Part shown: positions 13,608 to 20,821 of the stretch, in pieces
Layout: every line of letters begins with the position of its first letter
Numbering within the stretch: the stretch's first letter is position 1
From: Chloroflexota bacterium
GTDB taxonomy: Bacteria > Chloroflexota > UBA4733
Direction of reading: 5' to 3'
Assembly (NCBI GenBank): GCA_023489405.1
Contig: JAMDCW010000003.1
Span: forward strand, 1-20,821
DNA length: 20,821 nt
The notes under the pieces: model-generated
Seen by the model: the letters and a program-made list of their open reading frames with translations, nothing else
The model's database searches: none
What the model was told of the DNA's origin: nothing
Made by a program: the position numbers and the translations under genes

Positions 13608-14720
13608 ATGCTACGTCAGAAATTGCTTCTTGTCTTGCTACCACCCGTACTGATCGCACTCTGCGCTTGGGGAGATCCCGGATTCACCGGCAGTGACCAT
13701 GCGGTCGTGTCTATCGATGCCCCGGCTTTTCACGAGCTGGCCCACGCTCACCCTCCGCAGCTTACAGCCCAAAGCGCCGAGCTCCTCGACTTTGCCACTA
13801 ACACACCACTCTGGCAGCTCAATGCGCATGAAAAACGGGCGCCAGCCAGCCTCACCAAAATGATGACTGCCCTCATCGTCCGCAATAACGACAGCCTCGA
13901 CCACGTGATTACGGTATCAGCTCACGCCGCGGCAACGCCAGGTTCGCGAATGGGGTTGATCGCTGGAGAGCGCTTCACCGTCCTTCAGCTCCTCTATGGC
14001 CTCCTCTTACCCTCCGGCAATGACGCGGCTGTCGCCCTCGCAGAAGGAACCGCAGGAAGTGAATCCGCTTTCGTGACGCTCATGAACACCCGTGCCGCCG
14101 AGTGGCACCTCAACGACACCCACTACGTCAACCCACACGGTCTCGATGCCCCCGGTCATCTCTCATCAGCAGCAGACCTCGCAGAGCTCGGCCGCGCCGT
14201 CCTCCGCGACCCGGTGCTCAGCCGAATAGTAAGGACACACTCATATGTCGCCCATACAATAACCGGAGCAGCAATTCCTCTTCATAATCTGGATGAGCTT
14301 CTCGGGACGTACCCAGGCACTATCGGTATCAAAACTGGTACAACCGCCGCCGCCGAGGAAAACCTCGTATCCGCCGTTGAGCGCAATGGCCATATTCTTA
14401 TCTCAGTCATCCTCGGCAGTACTGATCGTTATGCAGACGCGCGCGCTCTATTGAACTATGCTTGGTCAACATATGGCTGGATCACGCCATCGCTACCTCC
14501 CCTGGCTACTCTCGATCACGGCGCCATAGCACTGGAAGCAGTTCATTTTCACAGCGTGCCCATACCTCGCTGGGAACTCTCTCAGGTATCGCTCGCTTGG
14601 TCGCTCGATCCAGTCGCCCTAGCCCACGTGCCAGTAGGACTCCCGACACTCGTCGGCACAGTCAACTGGCAGCTTGGTAGAGAAACGATCGCTCGTGCCA
14701 GCATTGCAGCCTTACGCTAG
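13608..14720 (+). CDS. Serine-type D-Ala-D-Ala carboxypeptidase (peptidase S11)
   Basis: The 370-residue protein starts with a signal peptide (MLRQKLLLVLLPPVLIALCA). The three penicillin-binding motifs are present: SLTK with nucleophile S81 and K84, SGN at 136-138, and KTGT at 242-245. After the catalytic domain a beta-rich C-terminal part (about 290-370) resembles the PBP5-type tail, but I see no clear terminal amphipathic anchor. It trims the last D-Ala of peptidoglycan stem peptides outside the membrane, limiting cross-linking. It heads a run of four plus-strand genes and ends 9 bases before rluB; a carboxypeptidase near rluB also occurs in Firmicutes. Confidence 0.93.
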   Translation: MLRQKLLLVLLPPVLIALCAWGDPGFTGSDHAVVSIDAPAFHELAHAHPPQLTAQSAELLDFATNTPLWQLNAHEKRAPASLTKMMTALIVRNNDSLDHVITVSAHAAATPGSRMGLIAGERFTVLQLLYGLLLPSGNDAAVALAEGTAGSESAFVTLMNTRAAEWHLNDTHYVNPHGLDAPGHLSSAADLAELGRAVLRDPVLSRIVRTHSYVAHTITGAAIPLHNLDELLGTYPGTIGIKTGTTAAAEENLVSAVERNGHILISVILGSTDRYADARALLNYAWSTYGWITPSLPPLATLDHGAIALEAVHFHSVPIPRWELSQVSLAWSLDPVALAHVPVGLPTLVGTVNWQLGRETIARASIAALR

Positions 14721-14729
14721 CGTGGCACG

Positions 14730-15506
14730 ATGACAGGGGAACGGCTCCAGAAGATTCTCGCACGCGCCGGTATAGCATCGAGGCGACATGCCGAAGTGCT
14801 CATTCTCACCGGCCGGGTCGCAGTAGACGGCAATATCATCCGAGAGCTCGGATCAAAAGCAGATCCCGACCGCCAGCAGATCACGGTCGACGGCCGTCCG
14901 ATTCGTAGCCAGGACCAGCATCTCTACCTCGCCTTCAATAAGCCTCCCGGCGTCATCGTATCACTAGGTGATCCTTTTGGGCGTCCCGAGCTTTCTGCTT
15001 ATCTCCCCAGCGATCGGCGACTCTTCCCAGTCGGCCGCCTGGATGCCAGAAGCGAAGGCTTACTCCTCCTCACCACCGACGGCGATTTCGCCTTACGCGT
15101 CACCCATCCACGCTACGGTTGCGAGAAAGAATATCTCGTCTGGACACAGCCGCTCACCGCCCAGACATTCCAGCGCATACGCGACCCCATCCTCCTTACC
15201 GACGGTCTAGCGCAGTTCCATAGCATCCATCTTGTTCGGCGCACTACTACAGAGAATATCGTGGCAGTCGTGCTCACGGAAGGCCGCAAGAGAGAAATTC
15301 GCCGGATGTTCGAAGCGTGGACACTCCCAGTACACCGCCTCCAGCGAATCCGCATAGGCACGGTTAAGCTCGGTAGGTTGCCGCTAGGACATTACCGCTC
15401 GCTCACTGATCAAGAGGTAGCATGGTTCTTGGATAATTATCGCGCGTTAGGAAGCCGCCAGGAAAGGCCACACAATGGTCCAGATAGCATCCACGATCAC
15501 GATTGA
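14730..15506 (+). CDS. rluB: RsuA/RluB-family rRNA pseudouridine synthase
   Basis: An S4 RNA-binding domain (about 4-60, RLQKILARAGIASRRHAE) is followed by the RsuA/RluB catalytic domain. The catalytic Asp is in VGRLDARSEGLLLLTTDG. Further family marks are FNKPPGV, EKEYLV and GRKREIRRMFEA. These enzymes turn one uridine of rRNA into pseudouridine; RluB modifies 23S helix 80. RluE or RsuA specificity cannot be excluded, but the rluB-cmk pairing is common. No ribosome-binding site is visible before ATG 14730, so translation may be coupled to the preceding gene. Its 3' end overlaps cmk by 32 bases. Confidence 0.92.
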   Translation: MTGERLQKILARAGIASRRHAEVLILTGRVAVDGNIIRELGSKADPDRQQITVDGRPIRSQDQHLYLAFNKPPGVIVSLGDPFGRPELSAYLPSDRRLFPVGRLDARSEGLLLLTTDGDFALRVTHPRYGCEKEYLVWTQPLTAQTFQRIRDPILLTDGLAQFHSIHLVRRTTTENIVAVVLTEGRKREIRRMFEAWTLPVHRLQRIRIGTVKLGRLPLGHYRSLTDQEVAWFLDNYRALGSRQERPHNGPDSIHDHD

Positions 15507-16164
15507 TGGACCAGCAGGCGCAGGCAAGACGACAATCGGCAAACGTGTTGCCGAACGGCTTGGCTACTCGTTCCTGGATACCGGAGCCATGTACCGCGCC
15601 GTCGCCTTACTTGCCTACCGCTACCAGGTAAATCCTCAGGACGAGCGCAGTTTAGTCCGTCTTATCACCGAACACCGCCTGGATACTTTGCCTCCCACTC
15701 AAAGCTCCAGCATTATCCGTCTCCTTGTCGATGGTGAAGACGTCACTTCTCAGCTTCATACTCCTGAAATAGGTTCCTTAGTATCACACGTCTCTCAGTG
15801 GCCTGCCGTTCGCCAGAAACTAGCACAGGAGCAACGCAAGCTGGCTCAGCAAGGTAACTTTGTTCTCGCCGGACGGGACATCGGTACAATCGTGCTTCCG
15901 GATGCCGACCTCAAGGTCTTCCTCACCGCTTCACTAGATGAACGTATCGCACGCCGGCTCGCCGAACGGCGACGTGTAGATCCCACTACCAGCGCAGAAA
16001 CCGTCCGCGCAGAACTCATTGCTCGTGACACGCTCGACAGCCACCGTAAAGCTTCACCCCTCCGAATAGCCTCTGATGCCCATATTCTCGATACTACCCA
16101 TATATCTATCGAGGAGGCGGTCGCTCAAGTGCTTTCTTGGATAAAGCAAGAGCAAAATCGATGA
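15475..16164 (+). CDS. cmk: Cytidylate kinase
   Basis: The 229-residue cytoplasmic enzyme phosphorylates CMP and dCMP with ATP. It shows the P-loop GPAGAGKTT (12-20), LDTGAMYRAVA, the CMP-binding GRDIGTIVLPDAD, and RRVDP plus RDTLDSHRKASPL of the lid and sugar-binding region. AGGAAAGG ends 7 bases before ATG 15475, inside rluB, which supports the overlapping start. It recycles CMP released by lipid head-group transfer, including the phosphatidyltransferase reaction encoded at 2293-2982. Confidence 0.96.
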   Translation: MVQIASTITIDGPAGAGKTTIGKRVAERLGYSFLDTGAMYRAVALLAYRYQVNPQDERSLVRLITEHRLDTLPPTQSSSIIRLLVDGEDVTSQLHTPEIGSLVSHVSQWPAVRQKLAQEQRKLAQQGNFVLAGRDIGTIVLPDADLKVFLTASLDERIARRLAERRRVDPTTSAETVRAELIARDTLDSHRKASPLRIASDAHILDTTHISIEEAVAQVLSWIKQEQNR

Positions 16165-17819
16165 GAGATCCAGCAGAGAACGTCGAAAATCGCCAGTATA
16201 CACTCCGGCTCCTCGAAACCGAACGGTTTGATCTCTGCGTCGTCGGAGGAGGTATCACCGGAGTTGGTATTGCTCTCGATGCAGCGACACGCGGCTTGCA
16301 CGTTGCCCTCCTAGAACAAGAGGATTTCGCCGCCGGAACAAGCAGCCGGACAACTAAACTCATCCACGGTGGCCTACGGTACCTGGCGCAAGGGCAGTTC
16401 AAAGTGACACGCGAAGCCAGTATCGAGCGCCGCCATCTCCTAAAGCTCGCCCCTGATCTCGTCAAACCGCTCCAATTCGTTGCTCCCATACACGGCTTCG
16501 CCGACCGCCTCATAATGGAAGCCGGCCTCACAGGCTACGACCTTCTCGCCAGCCTCCAAAATGTCCGCAACCACTACGCCATCTCCCGATCACAGCTCTA
16601 CCATTGGTTTCCTATTCTCCGTGGCGCAGAATACAGCGGTGGACTCGTCTACTATGACGCCCAAACCGATGACGCCCGCCTAACCATCATGGTTGCCAGG
16701 GAAGCCGCCCGCTACGGCGCCCTCATTGCAAACCACTGCCAGGTGATGAAGCTCCAAGGTGAAAAGCGAGTCGACCGTCTGCTTTGCCGCGACACCCTCA
16801 CCGGTAGGGAATTCCTCGTACAAGCTCGAAGAGTCATCCTAGCAACTGGTGTCTGGATAGATGACCTATTAGGAAGCGGCCAGCAACGTCCAGCGCTCGT
16901 TCGGCCCGCAAAAGGCGTTCATCTCATCCTCCCCCAACATGTGATAGGCAGTAAACGTGCTCTCCTCATGCGTTTTCCCGAAGATAAACGCTACGTCTTC
17001 GCTATTCCTTGGAAAGGTCGAACACTGCTCGGCACCACTGACACGAACTACAACGGACCGCTCGATGCACCGCCAGTGTCCGAAGAGGATGTACACTACC
17101 TGCTTCAGGTGCTGCACGTCTGCGCTCCCTTCGCAAAAGCTACCGAAACAGATATTCTCGGCGCTCAAGCCGGACTACGTCCTCTAGTCAACAAAGTCGG
17201 TAAATCCGCTGACGCCATCTCTCGCGAAGATAGAATCATCGTTGATCCTCGTGGGTTTCTGACGATCATCGGCGGAAAGCTTACAACCTATCGCTCTATG
17301 GCCAGGAAGGCTGTAGATCAAGCAGTAGGACTGCTCATCAGTGACGGCATCTTATCTTCATTCCCGGCTAGCCGCACAGGCGAAGTGCCAATCGGTGGAT
17401 TTCCTCTCGGAAAAGCCGGCGAGATCGGACGAGACAAGCTCAGACAAGATCTGCGAGCAGTATTCGATGAAGAAGTTACCAACCATCTCCTCGCGAGCTA
17501 TGCCGCAGGAGCCCAGGAAATATTGCGCTTGGCTCTCCAACAGCCTGACCTCAAAGAGAGGATTGTTCCCGAGCTGCCAGTCCTCCGTGTGGAAGCGCTC
17601 TATGCTACACAAGCTGAATGGGCTCTCACTCTGGATGACGTACTTACCCGGCGCCTCGGCCTTACCTTGCTCGCTCCCCGTTCAACCCTCGATGTTGCCC
17701 ATTCAGTCGCTCAGCTCATCGCCCCCCTCGTAGGTTGGAACTCCCGCGACATCGATCATCAGTTCGATCTCTACAAAGAGGTGACTTATCAGCACACGTG
17801 GCCACCCACACGAGCATAA
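16161..17819 (+). CDS. glpD: FAD-dependent glycerol-3-phosphate dehydrogenase
   Basis: ATG 16161 overlaps the cmk stop by 4 bases and is preferred to the further upstream TTG 16137. The 552-residue protein begins with the FAD dinucleotide loop VVGGGITG (27-34), then GTSSRTTKLIHGGLRYL, the GlpD/GlpA signature. LGTTDTNYNG and IIGGKLTTYRSMA are also typical. The C-terminal part (about 400-552) is the helical DAO-C domain. The enzyme oxidises glycerol 3-phosphate to dihydroxyacetone phosphate at the membrane and passes electrons to quinone. Length fits the aerobic homodimeric type, without the extra GlpA Fe-S region. No glycerol kinase or transporter lies nearby. Confidence 0.94.
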   Translation: MRDPAENVENRQYTLRLLETERFDLCVVGGGITGVGIALDAATRGLHVALLEQEDFAAGTSSRTTKLIHGGLRYLAQGQFKVTREASIERRHLLKLAPDLVKPLQFVAPIHGFADRLIMEAGLTGYDLLASLQNVRNHYAISRSQLYHWFPILRGAEYSGGLVYYDAQTDDARLTIMVAREAARYGALIANHCQVMKLQGEKRVDRLLCRDTLTGREFLVQARRVILATGVWIDDLLGSGQQRPALVRPAKGVHLILPQHVIGSKRALLMRFPEDKRYVFAIPWKGRTLLGTTDTNYNGPLDAPPVSEEDVHYLLQVLHVCAPFAKATETDILGAQAGLRPLVNKVGKSADAISREDRIIVDPRGFLTIIGGKLTTYRSMARKAVDQAVGLLISDGILSSFPASRTGEVPIGGFPLGKAGEIGRDKLRQDLRAVFDEEVTNHLLASYAAGAQEILRLALQQPDLKERIVPELPVLRVEALYATQAEWALTLDDVLTRRLGLTLLAPRSTLDVAHSVAQLIAPLVGWNSRDIDHQFDLYKEVTYQHTWPPTRA

Positions 17820-17850
17820 AGAGATAGTGTACGGCGGATTGATATATCCT

Positions 17851-17878
17851 GCGACATAGACATGCCGCGACGTAGAAT
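17851..17878 (+). promoter_or_regulatory. Weak candidate promoter of glgP, within a direct repeat
   Basis: GCGACA (17851-17856) and TAGAAT (17873-17878) are 16 bases apart. The region also holds a 10-bp near-perfect direct repeat GCGACRTAGA at 17851-17860 and 17867-17876. The repeat could bind a regulator or simply be chance. Confidence 0.3.
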
Positions 17879-17943
17879 AGATGCAAGATTACTACGATAC
17901 AGACAGCACAGAGAATTAGGACAGCCATAAGAAGGAGGAGTAC

Positions 17944-20523
17944 GTGCTTCGCCCACTACGGCAATACCGCGTCATGCCTTCCGTGCCACCAGCCCTCGAA
18001 CCCCTGATCTCCCTCGCCTATAACCTGTACTGGGAATGGGATACCGAAGCAGTCGATCTCTTCCGCCGGTTAGATGTCGACCTCTGGGAAGCCTCGAATC
18101 ATAACCCCGTGCTCATGCTCGGCCAGATAAGCCAAGAACGCCTGCTTGCTCTAGGGCATGACGATGGGTACCTTGCGCAGATACATCGAGTATCCGAACG
18201 TCTCACCCACTATCTCAAACACGGTAATGAATGGCCAGCAGATCTGCCAACCAAAGGAACCAGAGCGCTTCCTTATATTGCGTACTTCTCGATGGAATTT
18301 GGCCTCACAGAGTGTCTCCAGAGCTACTCCGGTGGCCTTGGCATCTTAGCAGGAGATCATCTCAAATCAGCAAGCGACTTACGATTACCACTCGTTGGCG
18401 TCGGGCTTCTCTACCAGCAAGGATACTTCCGGCAGCATCTCAACCCCGATGGCTGGCAGCAAGAGCGCTATCCTCAAAACGATTTCTCAAACTTACCCAT
18501 CCAGCTCATCTCAGACGCTCAGAGAAAGCCTCTAACCATTACTGTAGAATTCCCAGAGCGGAACGTCATCACCCAAATCTGGAAAGTCCAAGTAGGACGC
18601 ATTCCTCTCTATCTCCTCGATACCAACCTAGCAGCGAACTCACCAGATGACCGCGCCATTACTGACCAGCTCTACGGCGGCGATAGCGAAAAGCGCATCC
18701 AGCAAGAAATGATCCTCGGCCTCGGTGGTGTCCGGGCACTACAAGCACTCGGCATCAACACCACAATCTTCCATATGAATGAGGGACATTCCGCCTTCCT
18801 GGCAATCGAGCGCATCTACCAAGCTATCCAGTCTCAAGGCCTCACCTTCGATGAGGCGCAAGTCGCAATATCCGCAGGCAGTGTGTTCACCTCCCATACT
18901 CCCGTCTCCGCGGGAAGCGACTACTTCTCTCCCGACCTTGTCGATCGATATCTCGGACATTACTACAGCAAACTAGGCATATCCCGCCAGGAGTTTCTCG
19001 CGCTCGGACGTCAGAACCCCTCCAACGAAGCAGAAGAATTCTGTACAACGGTCCTCGCCTTTCGGTTAGGAACCCTTCGCTTTGGTGTATCACGTCTCCA
19101 CGAAAAGGTGTCCCGTCACATTTGGCACGGCTGCTGGCCTCAACTATCCGAAAAGGAAGTGCCAATCGCCCATGTGACCAACGGCATTCACACGGCAACA
19201 TGGACCTCACTGGATCTTGTCGGCATATTCGACCGCTACCTCGGTCCACGATGGCGAGATACCCCCCAAGATCCCAAAGTGTGGTCAGGCATATCCCATA
19301 TTCCTGACGAAGAGCTATGGCGAACGCACGAGCGCCGCCGAGAACGGCTAATCTCCTTCACCCGTAGCCGTTTGCGCCAGCAGCGTATCGCCGCCGGAGC
19401 AACACTCCCAGACGTGAAAGAAGCCGATGAAGTCCTGCGGCCCGATGCCCTGACCATCGGCTTCGCTCGCCGCTTCGCAACGTACAAGCGTGCCAATCTC
19501 CTCTTTTCTGATCCAGAACGGCTCGCTCGCTTGCTCAACAACCCCCGCCACCCGATGCAAATCATCATTGCCGGCAAAGCACATCCGCGGGACGATGCCG
19601 GTAAAGCCCTTATCCGCGATATCGTACGCCTCTCCCAGCTCCCGGAATTCGCCCATAGCATCGTATTCCTCGAAGACCACGACATGGTCATCGGTCGCTA
19701 CCTCTTCCAAGGCGCTGACGTGTGGCTCAACAATCCAAGACGCCCTTTCGAGGCTAGCGGCACGAGTGGTATGAAGGCAGCCCTCAACGGCGTGCTCAAT
19801 GTCAGCATCCTGGACGGTTGGTGGGATGAAGCCTACCGGCCTGAGCTTGGTTGGGCTATCGGACAAGGAGAAGAGATGGCTGACGAAAAACAGCAAGACC
19901 GCCTTGAAGCAGCTACCTTGTACCATTTGCTCGAATCAGAGGTAAAACCACTCTTCTACCAGCGCGGTGACGACAACCTTCCGCGCCAGTGGATTGCACG
20001 GATGAAAGCAGCAATGCGCGAGCTGGGACCACACTACAACACCAACCGCATGGTACTCGACTATCTCCACCAAGGCTACGCCCCCGCAGCAAAGCGTGTC
20101 TCCTTGCTCAGCAATAGAAACGCCGAGCTCGCCCGCCGTATCGCCGCCTGGCGCCGCCAGGTACGGGAGAACTGGCCTAACGTGCGGATCGAGCGCGTTA
20201 ACTGCTCGCTCGACGGCACGATTCAGGTCGGCCAGAGTTTCCCCGTCGAGGCGCTGGTCTCACTCGACCCCCTCTCACCAAGCGACGTCTCTGTACAAAT
20301 TGTCGAAGGTCCGCTCGATTCCCATGGAAACATCGTCGTACCCAATACTATTCCCATGCTCTGGGACGGTCTCAACCAAAAACCATACCATTTCACAGCG
20401 GAAGTACCCACCAGTGCCACAGGTCAGCACGGCTTCACCGTCCGCGTTATGCCTCATCATCCTGATGATCCTGATCCGCACGCTACAGGAGTATTAACCT
20501 GGGCTGACAACTTTCTCCCCTAG
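17944..20523 (+). CDS. glgP: Alpha-glucan (glycogen) phosphorylase, DUF3417-containing
   Basis: GTG 17944 follows AAGGAGG at a 6-base spacing, the strongest ribosome-binding site in the window. The 859-residue enzyme begins with the DUF3417 domain (about 1-100, PLISLAYNLYWEWDTEAVDL), marking the GT35 subgroup common in Chloroflexota and Actinobacteria. The catalytic core shows EFGLTECLQSYSGGLGILAG and FHMNEGHSAF. The pyridoxal-phosphate lysine is K611 in EASGTSGMKAALNG. A beta-rich tail follows from about 740. It releases glucose 1-phosphate from alpha-1,4-glucans. The gene looks monocistronic, and no other glycogen gene lies in the window. Confidence 0.95.
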   Translation: MLRPLRQYRVMPSVPPALEPLISLAYNLYWEWDTEAVDLFRRLDVDLWEASNHNPVLMLGQISQERLLALGHDDGYLAQIHRVSERLTHYLKHGNEWPADLPTKGTRALPYIAYFSMEFGLTECLQSYSGGLGILAGDHLKSASDLRLPLVGVGLLYQQGYFRQHLNPDGWQQERYPQNDFSNLPIQLISDAQRKPLTITVEFPERNVITQIWKVQVGRIPLYLLDTNLAANSPDDRAITDQLYGGDSEKRIQQEMILGLGGVRALQALGINTTIFHMNEGHSAFLAIERIYQAIQSQGLTFDEAQVAISAGSVFTSHTPVSAGSDYFSPDLVDRYLGHYYSKLGISRQEFLALGRQNPSNEAEEFCTTVLAFRLGTLRFGVSRLHEKVSRHIWHGCWPQLSEKEVPIAHVTNGIHTATWTSLDLVGIFDRYLGPRWRDTPQDPKVWSGISHIPDEELWRTHERRRERLISFTRSRLRQQRIAAGATLPDVKEADEVLRPDALTIGFARRFATYKRANLLFSDPERLARLLNNPRHPMQIIIAGKAHPRDDAGKALIRDIVRLSQLPEFAHSIVFLEDHDMVIGRYLFQGADVWLNNPRRPFEASGTSGMKAALNGVLNVSILDGWWDEAYRPELGWAIGQGEEMADEKQQDRLEAATLYHLLESEVKPLFYQRGDDNLPRQWIARMKAAMRELGPHYNTNRMVLDYLHQGYAPAAKRVSLLSNRNAELARRIAAWRRQVRENWPNVRIERVNCSLDGTIQVGQSFPVEALVSLDPLSPSDVSVQIVEGPLDSHGNIVVPNTIPMLWDGLNQKPYHFTAEVPTSATGQHGFTVRVMPHHPDDPDPHATGVLTWADNFLP

Positions 20524-20533
20524 CGATGAGGGG

Positions 20534-20553
20534 TATACTCACACCGTAGGTGT
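20534..20553 (+). promoter_or_regulatory. -10-like box and small hairpin before aconitase
   Basis: TATACT (20534-20539) lies just after the glgP stop, but no good -35 box stands 16-18 bases upstream. ACACC (20541-20545) and GGTGT (20549-20553) form a 5-bp stem that overlaps the predicted start. It may be a weak promoter, a weak glgP terminator, or neither. Confidence 0.25.
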
Positions 20554-20606
20554 TTGAGGCATCGTGCGCAGTGAGACGCACACTACACAGTAGCGAGGAG
20601 CAGGTG

Positions 20607-20821
20607 ATGCCTGATCGCAATCCATTGCACGCCCGTGCGACGTTACCCTTAATGAGCGGGACCGTCGATTACTACCGCTTATCAGCTGTTGCCGCGCTAG
20701 CAGGCGATCTGGCTCGTTTGCCCATAACAGTCCGAATCTTTCTCGAAAGCGTGCTCCGTCACGTGGGTAACGGAACTGTGCAAGAACAGCACGTCATCGA
20801 CCTCGCACGCTGGCAGCCCCA
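20607..20821 (+). CDS. acnA: Aconitate hydratase, N-terminal part (continues beyond window)
   Basis: GAGGAG (20595-20600) lies 6 bases before ATG 20607. The 71 visible codons read MPDRNPLHARATLPL, then VDYYRLSAVAAL, ARLPITVRIFLESVLRH and HVIDLARWQP. This is the standard start of the AcnA/IRP-type aconitase, which interconverts citrate and isocitrate with a [4Fe-4S] cluster. The cluster cysteines lie beyond the window. Homologous 2-methylcitrate-related enzymes cannot be excluded from this fragment. Confidence 0.88.
   Translation, partial: MPDRNPLHARATLPLMSGTVDYYRLSAVAALAGDLARLPITVRIFLESVLRHVGNGTVQEQHVIDLARWQP

Noticed and set aside
20564..20581. GTGCG / CGCAC hairpin before aconitase
   Set aside because: The stem is 5 bp with an 8-base loop and no T-tract, too weak to call.

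Overview
The window most likely comes from a bacterium of the phylum Chloroflexota, possibly near the Thermomicrobia. No rRNA or marker gene fixes the taxonomy. The support is a CSLREA/beta-helix surface protein with a long Thr-Pro tail, a mycobacterial-type phosphatidylinositol-phosphate synthase next to a PimA-like mannosyltransferase, and a DUF3417-type glycogen phosphorylase. Coding density is high, genes often overlap by 4 bases, and I see no tRNA, rRNA, CRISPR array or intact insertion sequence.

Layout. 1-1756 (minus): the 5' part of a secreted right-handed beta-helix protein. Its C-terminal Thr-Pro tail is encoded by a 30-bp minisatellite and runs off the window. 1757-2292: gene-poor, with a promoter for that gene and a broken VapC (PIN) toxin remnant. 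2293-4531 (minus): a tight three-gene operon of an ArsR-type regulator, a PimA-like GT4 glycosyltransferase and a CDP-alcohol phosphatidyltransferase, with a plausible operator just downstream of its promoter. 4784-7259 (plus): chorismate mutase/prephenate dehydratase (pheA), a small double-CxxC protein and shikimate dehydrogenase (aroE). 7307-9597 (minus): a PhnP/PqqB-like metallo-hydrolase and a glucarate-dehydratase-like enolase-superfamily enzyme. 9677-12468 (plus): a two-domain GNAT protein, a tartronate-semialdehyde-reductase-like dehydrogenase and an APH(6)/hydroxyurea-kinase-like protein. 12505-13550 (minus): a DUF971 protein translationally coupled to a cyclophilin lipoprotein. 13608-17819 (plus): D-Ala-D-Ala carboxypeptidase, rluB, cmk and glpD. 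17944-20523 (plus): alpha-glucan phosphorylase. 20607 to the end: the start of aconitase.

How the genes fit together. Most of the window is core metabolism: aromatic amino acids, cell wall, rRNA modification, CMP recycling, glycerol phosphate, glycogen and the TCA cycle. The least routine parts are the ArsR-controlled inositol-lipid pair, the minisatellite surface protein, and the sugar-acid pair (glucarate-dehydratase-like and tartronate-semialdehyde-reductase-like) around an unexplained two-domain acetyltransferase. I found no clear case for a wholly new defence or mobile system.
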